64,000 bases of DNA from Chloroflexota bacterium. Lineage in GTDB: Bacteria; Chloroflexota; Anaerolineae; Aggregatilineales; Phototrophicaceae. Location of the stretch: contig JACRPS010000021.1 in the NCBI GenBank assembly GCA_016223085.1, positions 144,243 through 208,242 of the forward strand. Direction: 5' to 3'. Positions 49,793-58,868 of the stretch are shown in pieces (the first letter of the stretch is position 1; every line of letters begins with the position of its first letter). A program made the position numbers and the translations under genes. Below the pieces are notes generated by a model that searched no databases, had not been told where the DNA came from, and saw only the letters and a program-made list of their open reading frames with translations.

Positions 49793-50710
49793 ATGTCCAA
49801 TTTAGTTCCCGGCATCCACTCCGAAAATACCTTCGATCAATTCCTGGCCGATCTTCAGGAGCGGGGACAAAGTGCCAATACACTCCGTGCCTATCGTCTC
49901 GACTGGCAACACTTTACCACCTGGTTCGCTGCGGTCAACAACGAACCCATCACCCTCCCTCGACTAACCGCTCTCGATGTGCAGGATTACGTGACATGGA
50001 GCAAACGCGAGGGCTTCAAAGCGACCACAATCAACCGGCGGTTGGGTGTCCTCAAACAGTTCGTCACCTGGGCGGAGGAACAAGGGCTTGCCAGCAGCGA
50101 CCAACAGCGCCGTATCAAGAAGACGAAGATCGTGAAGAAACAGCCGCTCGCCCCGAAAGGCCTGAACGCGCCGCAGGTGCGGAAGCTGCTCAACGAACTG
50201 GAACGCAGCGGCAGTACCCGTGATCGGGCTATCGTTGCCCTGCTGCTGTTCACCGGCATTCGTGTCGGTGAGTTATGCGCCCTTACTTGTGGTAACGTGC
50301 ACCTGTCGGAGCGCAAAGGCTCGCTCGCCATCCGGGCAGAGGTTGCCAAAGGCGGTAAGGAGCGGTGCGTTCCCATGCCGAAGAAGGCGAGAGAAGCGTT
50401 GCAGGAGTATCTCTTGGAGCGCGGTGATCTGGCAGCGGAGGCGCTGGTGTTTGTGGGGCGACAAGGGCCGATTTCAACCGCAGGCGTAGCGGCGATGCTG
50501 GACAAATATGCTGCCCGGATAGGCTTGGAGGCGTTAACGCCGCATGTCCTGCGGCATACCTTCGCGTACAACTACCTCAAACAGAACAACAACGACCTGG
50601 TGGCGCTGGCCGACATCCTCGGTCATAGCGATCTCAATACGACGCACATCTACACCAAACGGCGGCTCGATGATTTACAGGCCGGTGTGGAACAGATCGA
50701 GTTCTTTTGA
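49793..50710 (+). CDS. Tyrosine recombinase (XerC/D-like integrase)
   Basis: The 305-residue site-specific recombinase has an N-terminal core-binding SAM-like domain (FDQFLADLQERGQSANTLRAYR) and a catalytic domain with Arg157 (TGIRVGEL), His251-x-x-Arg254 (HVLRHTFA), LGHSD and the nucleophile Tyr287 (TTHIYTKRR). I start at ATG 49793 (MSNLVPGIHS); an in-frame upstream ATG at 49742 overlaps the repeat arms. It probably acts on the adjacent dif-like site. No excisionase is recognised nearby. Confidence 0.92.
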   Translation: MSNLVPGIHSENTFDQFLADLQERGQSANTLRAYRLDWQHFTTWFAAVNNEPITLPRLTALDVQDYVTWSKREGFKATTINRRLGVLKQFVTWAEEQGLASSDQQRRIKKTKIVKKQPLAPKGLNAPQVRKLLNELERSGSTRDRAIVALLLFTGIRVGELCALTCGNVHLSERKGSLAIRAEVAKGGKERCVPMPKKAREALQEYLLERGDLAAEALVFVGRQGPISTAGVAAMLDKYAARIGLEALTPHVLRHTFAYNYLKQNNNDLVALADILGHSDLNTTHIYTKRRLDDLQAGVEQIEFF

Positions 50711-51068
50711 ACGTGTTATTCGGGCGTTGCCGTAGAGATTTGAATCGGCGCGTATTCTGGCTGCGAACGAACATGTGGCCGGTTAGATCAGAGTGCCATT
50801 GAGCGGTACATCCGCCAATCAACATCAAGTCGTCTACCATCTGTTCCGTCCGGGCTGATCTTCTTCGCCTGTCCGGACAGGTTCAGTAGCCTTGCGGTTG
50901 TTGTAGGCGTCTTCCGCATCATCCTCAAAAGAGGCTACCGCAGGTGAACTACCTATCTGTTTGGTAGTATTTGGGAGTCTCTGTAAGTCATGCCAAGTTG
51001 ACGTGGGGGACGATAGGTTGACTCTTGACACGCTGTACCCCCACGACAGGTTGGCTAGAGGCTGGCAG
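50711..51068. other. Non-coding stretch with inverted repeat
   Basis: No gene is supported with confidence. It contains an inverted repeat CGTGGGGG (51002-51009) and CCCCCACG (51038-51045) separated by 28 bp, with TTGAC-like motifs inside. A minus-strand frame at 50834-51088 has an acidic C-terminus but no recognisable features. Confidence 0.5.
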
Positions 51069-51356
51069 TTAGAGTTTCTTCGTGTCAACCCATCCGATGG
51101 TTGCCCGGTACGAGCCGGGGCGGGTGAACTTCAACCCGCTTAGGTTCTGGACTGTGCCGCCCGCCCAGAAGATCGCGTACTCAATGTCGTTCTCGGTGAG
51201 CGTGGCGCGGGGGTCAACGTAAACCCGCATGGCGACTTCATCACCGATCATTTCTTCCTGCATCGGCAGGTCAATCGGCTTCTTCGAGACGGTGATATTC
51301 GGCGTACCGTCCGGCAGGGGCGTGTAGACGAGGACGTGGTACATTGGCTTACTCAT
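51069..51356 (-). CDS. Hypothetical protein (95 aa)
   Basis: Not recognised. It starts MSKPMYHVLVYTPLPDGTP and reads as a compact beta-rich soluble protein ending GSYRATIGWVDTKKL, with no signal or membrane segment. The operator-like palindrome lies 42 bp upstream of its start codon, which suggests element-specific control. Confidence 0.6.
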   Translation of the reverse strand: MSKPMYHVLVYTPLPDGTPNITVSKKPIDLPMQEEMIGDEVAMRVYVDPRATLTENDIEYAIFWAGGTVQNLSGLKFTRPGSYRATIGWVDTKKL

Positions 51357-51397
51357 GGTTTGACTTCGATCATCCTATTACTCGTATTTGCGGATTT

Positions 51398-51410
51398 GCT
51401 AACCGTTAGC
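51398..51410. promoter_or_regulatory. GCTAACnGTTAGC palindrome, site 5
   Basis: GCTAACCGTTAGC lies between the HNH gene stop (51428) and the start of the 95-residue hypothetical gene, in a promoter-like position for the latter. Confidence 0.65.
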
Positions 51411-51427
51411 ATCCAGCGGTGAATGGG

Positions 51428-51733
51428 TCACAGTTCCTTCGCTGGGCCAGCTTCTAACACTCTGTTTCGCATCGCATACTGGTAGCGCATATGCGGGTGA
51501 AGCTGGATGTGATGGTTACGGCACAGCGTTATCAGGTTTTCAAGATCGTGTGTGACGCCCGCTTGCCGCTCCTGAATGTGATGGACATGCAGACGGCGCA
51601 GGCGGTTCTCCGTGCAAGGCTCGTCACACAACCCCAGTACGTGAGCCTGACAGGTGAAGTTGTCTCGCACCAGCGCCCGCATCCGGGCTTCTTCCCAGGC
51701 TTCGCCCCAACATTGTAAGTACGGTTGTTTCAT
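51428..51733 (-). CDS. Small HNH endonuclease
   Basis: The 101-residue protein from MKQPYLQCWGEAWEEARMRAL has a typical HNH fold: CQAHVLGLCDEPC knuckle, LHVHHIQERQ and DLENLITLCRNHHIQLH. Such small HNH proteins occur in phages and mobile elements. The open frame extends upstream to 51910, but that part does not look coding, so I use the internal ATG. It belongs to the group of small genes around the recombinase and XRE regulator. Confidence 0.82.
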   Translation of the reverse strand: MKQPYLQCWGEAWEEARMRALVRDNFTCQAHVLGLCDEPCTENRLRRLHVHHIQERQAGVTHDLENLITLCRNHHIQLHPHMRYQYAMRNRVLEAGPAKEL

Positions 51734-51845
51734 GATGAATCTCTCTGCCGAGAAACCATACCTTACCTCACCTAACCGCACCATACCTCGCCAGAAACCA
51801 ACCCCGCCATGCGCCTCGCCCGGACAGACCCAATCAGACCGCACC

Positions 51846-52439
51846 TTACCCCACCTCAAACTGCTGGACACCGAAACGGCCATAGCGTGGCCGGTAGTCC
51901 CCAATACCAATCGCGCGTCCCGCTTCTTCCAAAATGGCTTTCAGCGTGGGTGCTGGTAGCTGCTCGTCAATCACCTCCAGACGGAACTGAAGTTCCCACC
52001 CCTCGCCTATCTGTAAACGAGAGCGTGCTACTGCTGCCCGCTGCACCTTAACCCGCATGATATTAACCGAGAGATGCTCGGTGGGCTGTTGCAGCAGGTC
52101 TGTCCCCGGCGCGCGAACCGGCTCACCGTGCCACAGGTGCAGCACCTGATCAGGCCGCACGTAGACATAGGCTTTCACCGCATCTTTCCACGTTTTGCTG
52201 CCTTTGCCTTTGACAGTGAACAGACTGGCCGCTTTCTGAAGCGCCCCTTCGATATGGGTGGCGGGTTGGTACAGGTAGCCGTCTGGTGTCACATACATCG
52301 TCTGCAACCATTCCTGCGAGTAGTCCGGCGTTCCGGTCTGTTTCCTCGTTGCCTCTTGCAGGGTATCCAGTTGAGTGCGACCAAAAGCGTGTTGCAGCAG
52401 GTCAGTTGTGCCTCGGATGTGAACGGCGGCAGTGTACAT
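51846..52439 (-). CDS. Hypothetical protein of mobile-element type (197 aa)
   Basis: Not firmly recognised. It starts MYTAAVHIRGTTDLLQHAFG and ends IGIGDYRPRYGRFGVQQFEVG, a C-terminal motif (GxGxxRPxxGRF) that I associate with phage or plasmid proteins with a RAMP-like ferredoxin fold. That association is from memory and uncertain. It is soluble with no membrane segment. The gene is divergent from the XRE regulator, the usual position of an early gene controlled by it. Confidence 0.65.
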   Translation of the reverse strand: MYTAAVHIRGTTDLLQHAFGRTQLDTLQEATRKQTGTPDYSQEWLQTMYVTPDGYLYQPATHIEGALQKAASLFTVKGKGSKTWKDAVKAYVYVRPDQVLHLWHGEPVRAPGTDLLQQPTEHLSVNIMRVKVQRAAVARSRLQIGEGWELQFRLEVIDEQLPAPTLKAILEEAGRAIGIGDYRPRYGRFGVQQFEVG

Positions 52440-52563
52440 CTATCCCCCTTGCAGCAGTAGGAGTATCGCGAAATACAATAGCATCATTGTTAATATAGTA
52501 TAAACAGTGTACCACCAACTTTCTACAATTGCAATATTCCTACCTGATTTAAGGATATTGCTG

Positions 52564-52902
52564 GTGGACTCGAAGCAGTTTGGGGCACGCATTCGTCAGG
52601 CCAGAGAACGGTTGGGCATGACCCAGGAAGAACTCGCGGAACGAAGCGACAAGGATCAGCGAGCCATCTCCGAATACGAAAACGGCAAACGTCGGTTGTC
52701 CGCGATTGATCTGCCTGTATTGGCGAAAGTTCTGAACGTTCCAATGATGTACTTCTTTGAGGGCGAGGCAACGAGGCATGATTTCGACCTCGCTTTGCTG
52801 GAGGAGTTCAATCGCCTGCCCACGACCGAGGCCAAACAATCCGCGATTGAACTCCTGCGCGTGTTTTCAGATGCGATAGCCACACACAATCCGGCTCGTT
52901 AG
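52564..52902 (+). CDS. XRE-family HTH transcriptional regulator
   Basis: The 112-residue protein starts at GTG 52564 with AAGG 9 nt upstream; a longer frame from 52507 has no RBS. The helix-turn-helix reads FGARIRQARERLGMTQEELAERSDKDQRAISEYENGKRR (given here as one domain, about residues 4-60). A C-terminal dimerisation helix follows. This is a phage-repressor/SinR type protein and the best candidate in the window to bind the GCTAACnGTTAGC palindromes, one of which is just after its stop. Confidence 0.88.
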   Translation: MDSKQFGARIRQARERLGMTQEELAERSDKDQRAISEYENGKRRLSAIDLPVLAKVLNVPMMYFFEGEATRHDFDLALLEEFNRLPTTEAKQSAIELLRVFSDAIATHNPAR

Positions 52903-52914
52903 CATGATCGGGTT

Positions 52915-52927
52915 GCTAACAGTTAGC
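52915..52927. promoter_or_regulatory. GCTAACnGTTAGC palindrome, site 6
   Basis: GCTAACAGTTAGC lies between the convergent XRE and helicase stop codons. A half site GTTAGC lies at 52899-52904. Confidence 0.65.
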
Positions 52928-52933
52928 CTGTTA

Positions 52934-55900
52934 TCACCCGAAAACTTCATACGCAATGAGCCGCAAGTCTTCGGCTTTCACCTGTTCTAACGTTGATTTG
53001 GGTTCAACGACATCGCGGTATAGTTCATTGTCTACAAAGAACTCGTTCAGGTCTTCAATCAGGCGCTGCTGGTTCTGCGATTCACGATAGGATTCCCGGA
53101 GTGCCTTGAGTTGCTTATCTCGTTTAAATGCATCGAGTGAGACATGCTGCAATACGCGCTGCACTTTTTCCCGTAGTGCTGTCAGGCGTTCCTGCTCTTC
53201 CGACGACAAATCTACGGTTACGGAAAACAACGATGTTTGAGACAAAGCCCCATCGAGTTCCAGGTTAAGTTTGCTGAGTTTAGGACGGATGCGCTGTGAG
53301 CGCAGTGCCGCATTCATCTCCTTCAGCACATCCTGTGTAGCCTGATCGAGCCACTCATAGACTTCAAAGCCAGTTGGCATAACACGCGGTTCATCCGAGT
53401 CTACCTGCAAGTAACGGAACAGCCGGCGTTTATCGGTAATGACTTCCCCATCCTGGGCATACAGCCGCCAGAAATGGCGTTCTCCGGCTTGAAAGGCGAA
53501 GAAAACACCCGACGGACGCGGCGAATGAGCAGTACCTGAACCGATACCCGCCGGGATACTCCGCAGCTTGTCCATACCGACCTGCTGCAAGTACAGCACC
53601 AGCGGAAACTTCATCTCGTCAGTCGAAACCAGTTCCGTTTCACGTTCCAACTCGTCAATCAGGCTTTCATCGCCCTGTCGCAGACGGCGCAACTGGTTCA
53701 AAGACCGCTGACTGACCACCTCGCCCAACACACTGGCATCCAGACCAACAGTCCGATCAATGTCGCGGATGCGGTCTTGCAGACGCTCGACCAGACCCAA
53801 CAGGCTTTCCAGGCCGGACTGAGGAAAACAGTTGTAGATTGACAGCGTTTCAAAGGCCGTACCCAGGCGGTCAATCCGTCCTGCCCGCTGAATCATACGA
53901 ATGGGTGTCCAGTGCAAATCATAATTGATGATGACGCCTGCATCCTGCAAGTTTTGTCCTTCGCTCAGGACATCGGTAGAGATCAGGATGTCAATCTCAG
54001 ACTCGCCACCAAGCGCCGACTCTCGGCTCTCACCGTCACGAGCATTTGCCACCGGCGCGAACCGCTTGACCAACCGTTCCCGCCGTTCCCCATCGGTACT
54101 GCCGAATATCGCCTCAATCACCGGCGGATGTTCCCATGCCGTCTGCCAGCCTGTATCCTCGCACAATGCCTTGTACACGTACTCCGCCGTATCTCGGTAG
54201 TAGGAGAAAATTAAAACCTTCTGACCGTTGAGATCGGTGGCAAGCAGGTTCTTCACCTCGGCCAGCTTTGCGTCGCGTTTGCTCTCGTCGCCCAGTTGTT
54301 GTACCGTTTCCACCATCTCCAGAATCCGGTCAAGCGACTTCATATCGCGTTCGAGTTCGCGCCGGATAGCGACGAGGTCATATTCTCGGATGTCCACTTC
54401 GGGCAGTTCGGCAATGATCGCCTCAATCTCATCCTGAGTGGTGTCATCCTGAAGGGCTTCCAATGCCAGCAGGCGGCGGTTCGTAGCGGCATCCAGCAGC
54501 CGGTCATGGTTCGCCAGCAGGTCATAGAACCGTTCTTGAAACGCCTGCTGACGGCGGATACTGACTCCAAACGCTTCGAGTGAGCTTTCCAGTCGTTTGA
54601 GGTACAGGGTCTTCAGAATGCCAATCAGGGCGCTGGAATACTGCTGGACACGCTCGACTTCCTTATCAATCTCGCCCTTGCGATACTGCTCAATATTAAA
54701 GCTGATGAGCGCCAGGTTTTCGATACACTGGACGATCTTTTCATAGAAGCCATCATATGTCTGCGCCAGATCGTAATTGACACTAAACAGGTGGCGTTCC
54801 GGGAAATGGATAATGCCTTTGCCCGGAAGGCGGATTTCTTCCCCGGCAGCCTGGCGCTGCTTCACGTCCTGGCGACTGCGGCGTACCATGATCTGTTCCA
54901 GCAGCGTGAACATATCCGCGCCGCCATCCTGCACCTCCCGGAAAAAGCCTTTCAGGTTGCGGATGCCATATTCTCGGAAGAAGGTGTCCTGCCCGCGTGT
55001 GATGAACGACACCTGATTGTATAAGTCCCAGATGGAGTTGTTGATCGGTGTAGCCGTCATCAGGATGACCATCGTGTTGGGATTGCCCGTCGCCAGCAGT
55101 TTCATTAGATTGGCGTAGCGGCCTGTACCAGGGTTGCGGAAGTTATGGCTTTCGTCCACCAGCACCACATCATAGATATTGCAGGCTCGCCAGTCGAAAT
55201 CCTCCCGGCTGACCGCTTCCTGGGACACCACATCCACCTTGATGCCATATTCATCCAGCTTGGGATGCCAGATCAGGTCACGAAGCTGTGCCGGACAGAT
55301 GACCAGCCCACGTGGGATAAACCCCTTGCGGCGTTTGCCAAGAACATAGTGTTCCAGCAATCCCATGCCGATGTAGGTTTTGCCCAACCCCACCGCATCA
55401 CTGACGATCACCCCGCCATGCCGGTCAATCAGTCGGATCGCCTCGCGCAGCCCCTCCTGCTGGAAACTGGCAAGTTCAACTCCCAGGCGCGTTTCTGCCG
55501 ATTCGGGAGTGATGCGATCCCGGAAATATTCGTACAGCACTTTAATAAACACATCATGCGGTGTCCACTGCGCCCCGCCAAACTTGCTCTCGTCCAGTAG
55601 GTCAATCAGGTCGGCTTTGTGGTCATTGGCGTTTGCCCACATGCGCTCGAACCAGTTTTCACGTAAATCGCGAATAACTGCATCGGTCTTCTGGACAAGG
55701 TTGAGTTCCGCCTCGCGCAGCATCCCCGAAGGCGTGAAGTTGCTGCTGCCGACAATGGCCGCGTTAGGCATCAGATAAGCCTTGCCGTGCAGGAACGGGC
55801 CATTGTAGTAGCGCACCTGTACACTGTCGCGGGCCATGAAGGCAGTGAGATTGTCCACCAATCGGGCATATTCTCGATTGAAGGGCAGGTTCTCCAGATC

Positions 55901-56170
55901 GCCGCGCAGTCGGTCACGGTAGAAACGGCGTAAATCCACTGCACCATCGCCTGCCTCTTCCGGGGCAAGTTCCGGCGGACGGCCTAAGAGCAGGCGGAAC
56001 GACTCCAGCTTACTCAGGGCATCCGCGAGTAGTTCCCAGACGCGCGGCTCAAAGAACCCACTGGCAACGTCCAGTTCGCGCTCGCCCCATTCGATGAGCA
56101 AACCGGCTAACACGTTCTTAAGCGTTCGTTCTGGGGACGTGTTGTCTATATAATCGGGCGGGTGGTACAT
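52934..56170 (-). CDS. PLD-SNF2 helicase fusion
   Basis: The 1,078-residue protein combines a phospholipase-D-type nuclease domain (His128-x-Lys130 in FLHGKAYLM, and GSSNFTPSG at 141-149) with a SNF2-type ATPase: Walker A SDAVGLGKTY (257-266), DESH box (339-342), and motif VI MIQRAGRIDRLG. A single HKD motif suggests the PLD unit works as a dimer. RBS AGGAGG lies before ATG. Such PLD-helicases occur with methyltransferases in restriction-like defence clusters, translocating on and cutting foreign DNA. It is the last gene of the leftward defence run. Confidence 0.9.
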   Translation of the reverse strand: MYHPPDYIDNTSPERTLKNVLAGLLIEWGERELDVASGFFEPRVWELLADALSKLESFRLLLGRPPELAPEEAGDGAVDLRRFYRDRLRGDLENLPFNREYARLVDNLTAFMARDSVQVRYYNGPFLHGKAYLMPNAAIVGSSNFTPSGMLREAELNLVQKTDAVIRDLRENWFERMWANANDHKADLIDLLDESKFGGAQWTPHDVFIKVLYEYFRDRITPESAETRLGVELASFQQEGLREAIRLIDRHGGVIVSDAVGLGKTYIGMGLLEHYVLGKRRKGFIPRGLVICPAQLRDLIWHPKLDEYGIKVDVVSQEAVSREDFDWRACNIYDVVLVDESHNFRNPGTGRYANLMKLLATGNPNTMVILMTATPINNSIWDLYNQVSFITRGQDTFFREYGIRNLKGFFREVQDGGADMFTLLEQIMVRRSRQDVKQRQAAGEEIRLPGKGIIHFPERHLFSVNYDLAQTYDGFYEKIVQCIENLALISFNIEQYRKGEIDKEVERVQQYSSALIGILKTLYLKRLESSLEAFGVSIRRQQAFQERFYDLLANHDRLLDAATNRRLLALEALQDDTTQDEIEAIIAELPEVDIREYDLVAIRRELERDMKSLDRILEMVETVQQLGDESKRDAKLAEVKNLLATDLNGQKVLIFSYYRDTAEYVYKALCEDTGWQTAWEHPPVIEAIFGSTDGERRERLVKRFAPVANARDGESRESALGGESEIDILISTDVLSEGQNLQDAGVIINYDLHWTPIRMIQRAGRIDRLGTAFETLSIYNCFPQSGLESLLGLVERLQDRIRDIDRTVGLDASVLGEVVSQRSLNQLRRLRQGDESLIDELERETELVSTDEMKFPLVLYLQQVGMDKLRSIPAGIGSGTAHSPRPSGVFFAFQAGERHFWRLYAQDGEVITDKRRLFRYLQVDSDEPRVMPTGFEVYEWLDQATQDVLKEMNAALRSQRIRPKLSKLNLELDGALSQTSLFSVTVDLSSEEQERLTALREKVQRVLQHVSLDAFKRDKQLKALRESYRESQNQQRLIEDLNEFFVDNELYRDVVEPKSTLEQVKAEDLRLIAYEVFG

Positions 56171-56172
56171 TG

Positions 56173-56508
56173 TTACCTCCTGCTTCGATAGACAATACGG
56201 CCAGTAGGATTGTCGAAAATGTCCGTCTCGGTTCGCCCCTCGTCAAATGGGCCTTCATACCCAGCTTTCCGGGCAACCTCACTGAGCTTATTGCCGATAT
56301 GCTGGTGTGCAGCATTGAATGGACTGGCCGCTGGGTGCGCCAGGCAGCGGTTAAGAAGTTCAATATAGGCAGCCTGGTTGTGCTGGGCGACATACTTGAG
56401 GAACTGCTGAGAGGTAAATTCACCGCCATTTTGTATCGTTAGTTCGTCCATTATTCGGGATGCGTCTTTGAACAGCTTATCAAGGACATCTTTAACTTCG
56501 TAAGCCAT
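56173..56508 (-). CDS. Hypothetical small protein of the defence cluster (111 aa)
   Basis: Not recognised. It starts MAYEVKDVLDKLFKDASRIM, is mostly helical and soluble, and ends DNPTGRIVYRSRR. It begins a few bases after the DUF262 stop and ends 2 bp before the helicase start, so it is translated with them and may be an accessory subunit. Confidence 0.7.
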   Translation of the reverse strand: MAYEVKDVLDKLFKDASRIMDELTIQNGGEFTSQQFLKYVAQHNQAAYIELLNRCLAHPAASPFNAAHQHIGNKLSEVARKAGYEGPFDEGRTETDIFDNPTGRIVYRSRR

Positions 56509-56511
56509 AAT

Positions 56512-58290
56512 TCAAGCACTCGTTTCATCTGACAAGCCACAGACACGCTGAATTTCAGCGACAATCAGTGATTCGCGGATATTCAAGAATTCCTCGTAGA
56601 GGGTAAGAACCTCTGAATCTGAAATGGCATCTTCGGCCATTTGCATACACTCAATCGCATCCTGATTCAAGAAGTGAGCATCCAGAAGTTCTGATGTGAC
56701 TCCTCCTGGAAATACGTCGTATTGCCCGACGTACTGGGCTGGGGCTTTGTCACTGATAATGAGGTTGGTTTCATCGCTAATCAGAGTTCGATTAACGATA
56801 CTGTTGACGGTACTGCCTCGACCTGGCAAGCCATGCTGCCTTAGATAATTCTTGGGGAAAATATGGTGGTCATTAAGTTTCTGAAGCTGGATGCTCTCAC
56901 CTCGCCGCCAATCCCGCGCGCCGCGTAAGGCCAGCAGACAGAAGACACCGCTATAAATCGAACTGGCGTAGCTTGCTGCATCTCGGACGGTATAACCTGG
57001 CGCACCGATTCGAGCGCGAGCTTCCGCAAAAAGCGTTGGTTCGGGGCCGCCTCCAACCCAATATGACATCATTTCTTTATAGTCCTTGATGGATTTGCTC
57101 TCAACAGCACTCGAATAACGTTCCAGGAAAAGGCTGCACCAGTACCATCGTCGCAAATCCGCTCGTTCCCGTTCCCCCAGTCTCCGATCTTCAATTTCTG
57201 CGCGTAGTGCTGCTAACACGGGTATAAGGCCGAAGCCGGAGAGATACTTTGGAATAAAAACGCCGAAACCATCCGGGCCAATGTGGGTGATAAGTTCAAG
57301 AGCACGTTCTATCGCTGCTGACGCTCGCTCCCAATCGCGTTCAAAGTTGGTAGGGTCGAGGTTAATCAGAATGCTGGGTTTCGGGTCTAGACCGCGCAAG
57401 AGTGCCAGGGTACGCAACAGAAGGACACCAAATTTGTTGGTTTCCGCTTTTCCCTTCGACCACTCATTCAATCGTCTGTGGTTTCGACAGGATTGTTTCC
57501 ACAGGTCATGCAAACGGATTCCTGATCGATAGAGCCGAGCGTTCAACAGATCATAAACCGACAGTTCAACGCCAGTGGAATTGAGCTTCTCAAAAATGGC
57601 GCATACTCGCCCAATCGAATCATGGTCAGACTCCTCGACACGAGGCAGTTCTACCAGTGGGATTTCGAACCCTAAGAATCCATTAACCGCATGTGTCCAT
57701 TTGTCTCGCCAGGTTGATCTGAACTGTTTGTGTTCGTCGGGACTGTTTTCACGCAGCCAGTCATCCAGGCCGTCACGCCAGGAGAGAAAATCTTCGGAAC
57801 GAAGAAGCTGTGTACAAGGCAGAATTCGCCTCCGGTACTGTTCGTCAACTTGATCCAACTGATCCAGGTCTCTCTCAGAGCGGGCAAAAACAATTTCATC
57901 ATCGTAGAGGTCTTCGAGAAGGAGGCGGAGATCAACAAAGAACCAACGTCGCAGGCTGGTATCTTTCAAGGTCAGATCAGGTGCAGTCAAGGCATAAATC
58001 AGGGAGGTCAATCGTTGCTGACCATCAAGGATAAGCAGCTCCGGGCGTGGCTCTTGATACAGGGGATTAGCTCCGCGAAGGTAGGTGGGTGCAAAAGGCG
58101 GGCGTTGGGGATCACAGCGCAGCAATAACAGTGAACCGACATAGAACCCACGCAGCACAGACCGCACGAGGTCAGCAACCGCATCGTGCGTCCACACAAA
58201 ATCGCGCTGAAACTCTGGTAGACAGAGCTTGCCTGCGTAGGCTTGCTCAACTAAGCCAACCAGTTTGCGCTTATCGGGCATTATCTCCAT
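56512..58290 (-). CDS. DUF262-HNH (GmrSD-like) protein
   Basis: This 592-residue protein has an N-terminal DUF262/ParB-like domain (LPEFQRDFVWTHDAVADLV; ILDGQQRLTSLIYAL at 87-101, which binds and hydrolyses nucleotide in the family). The C-terminal HNH region (KLNDHHIFPKNYLRQHG, about 470-486) is followed by NRTLISDETNLIISDKAP. This is the single-chain GmrSD layout; GmrSD-type enzymes cut modified phage DNA. No membrane segments. It lies between a small TM protein and the 111-residue protein in the leftward run. Confidence 0.88.
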   Translation of the reverse strand: MEIMPDKRKLVGLVEQAYAGKLCLPEFQRDFVWTHDAVADLVRSVLRGFYVGSLLLLRCDPQRPPFAPTYLRGANPLYQEPRPELLILDGQQRLTSLIYALTAPDLTLKDTSLRRWFFVDLRLLLEDLYDDEIVFARSERDLDQLDQVDEQYRRRILPCTQLLRSEDFLSWRDGLDDWLRENSPDEHKQFRSTWRDKWTHAVNGFLGFEIPLVELPRVEESDHDSIGRVCAIFEKLNSTGVELSVYDLLNARLYRSGIRLHDLWKQSCRNHRRLNEWSKGKAETNKFGVLLLRTLALLRGLDPKPSILINLDPTNFERDWERASAAIERALELITHIGPDGFGVFIPKYLSGFGLIPVLAALRAEIEDRRLGERERADLRRWYWCSLFLERYSSAVESKSIKDYKEMMSYWVGGGPEPTLFAEARARIGAPGYTVRDAASYASSIYSGVFCLLALRGARDWRRGESIQLQKLNDHHIFPKNYLRQHGLPGRGSTVNSIVNRTLISDETNLIISDKAPAQYVGQYDVFPGGVTSELLDAHFLNQDAIECMQMAEDAISDSEVLTLYEEFLNIRESLIVAEIQRVCGLSDETSA

Positions 58291-58345
58291 GAATCCCCCT
58301 TAGAAAGAAATGATAACTGTTAGGGCGCGCTATGAGTCAAATTGG

Positions 58346-58861
58346 CTATTGACCTGGAAGGGACGACTTCCATGTTGGAGTTGGGCCGGGTGTACTGATG
58401 ATGACGCCACTCATGAACATACAGCGTCCAAAGACCCCCTCGATTTGTCCGCCATTGCTCTCAGCGTAACACTGCTCCACTTGCGGGTCTTTGTTTGCCA
58501 GCTTATCTGCCACCCATTTCTGACAAAAGGCAACAGCATCGCCCCGTCCGAGTGCGGGGACTTTGTAACAATACTCCCGAAGCAACTGCTCCTTATTACT
58601 TCCAGCGGACAGACTCATGAACAGGACAATTCCCACAACGATTATTACCACACCGATGAGTGCCACACCGCCAACTGCCAGACCGACCAGCAGCCTTCGG
58701 CTTGTTCCCGCTCGCCTTCTTTGAGACGGCGCAATGTGATCCAGTTTTGCCAGCCATGCCCGTGCTTCTGGATGCGAAATCGTTCGAAGTATCGCCCGCG
58801 CTTCGTCGTACCGTTTTTCCTGGATGAATTCGCGCGCGGCGTCAAATTTGGCTTTCGACAT
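58346..58861 (-). CDS. Single-pass membrane protein with TPR-like N-terminus
   Basis: The 171-residue protein has a short TPR-like helical hairpin at about 1-40 (FDAAREFIQEKRYDEARAIL), a basic stretch RRRAGTSRR and a membrane helix at about 58-85 (LLVGLAVGGVALIGVVIIVV). An outer domain with four cysteines ends in a Pro-rich tail. No family is recognised. It is 7 bp after the upstream DUF6232-like gene, so the pair is co-transcribed. Confidence 0.65.
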   Translation of the reverse strand: MSKAKFDAAREFIQEKRYDEARAILRTISHPEARAWLAKLDHIAPSQRRRAGTSRRLLVGLAVGGVALIGVVIIVVGIVLFMSLSAGSNKEQLLREYCYKVPALGRGDAVAFCQKWVADKLANKDPQVEQCYAESNGGQIEGVFGRCMFMSGVIISTPGPTPTWKSSLPGQ

Positions 58862-58868
58862 CGTGATC

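Noticed and set aside
50834..51088. 84-residue minus-strand frame with acidic end
   Set aside because: It overlaps the start of an inverted repeat and the end of the next gene. There is no RBS and no recognisable domain, although a small gene cannot be excluded.
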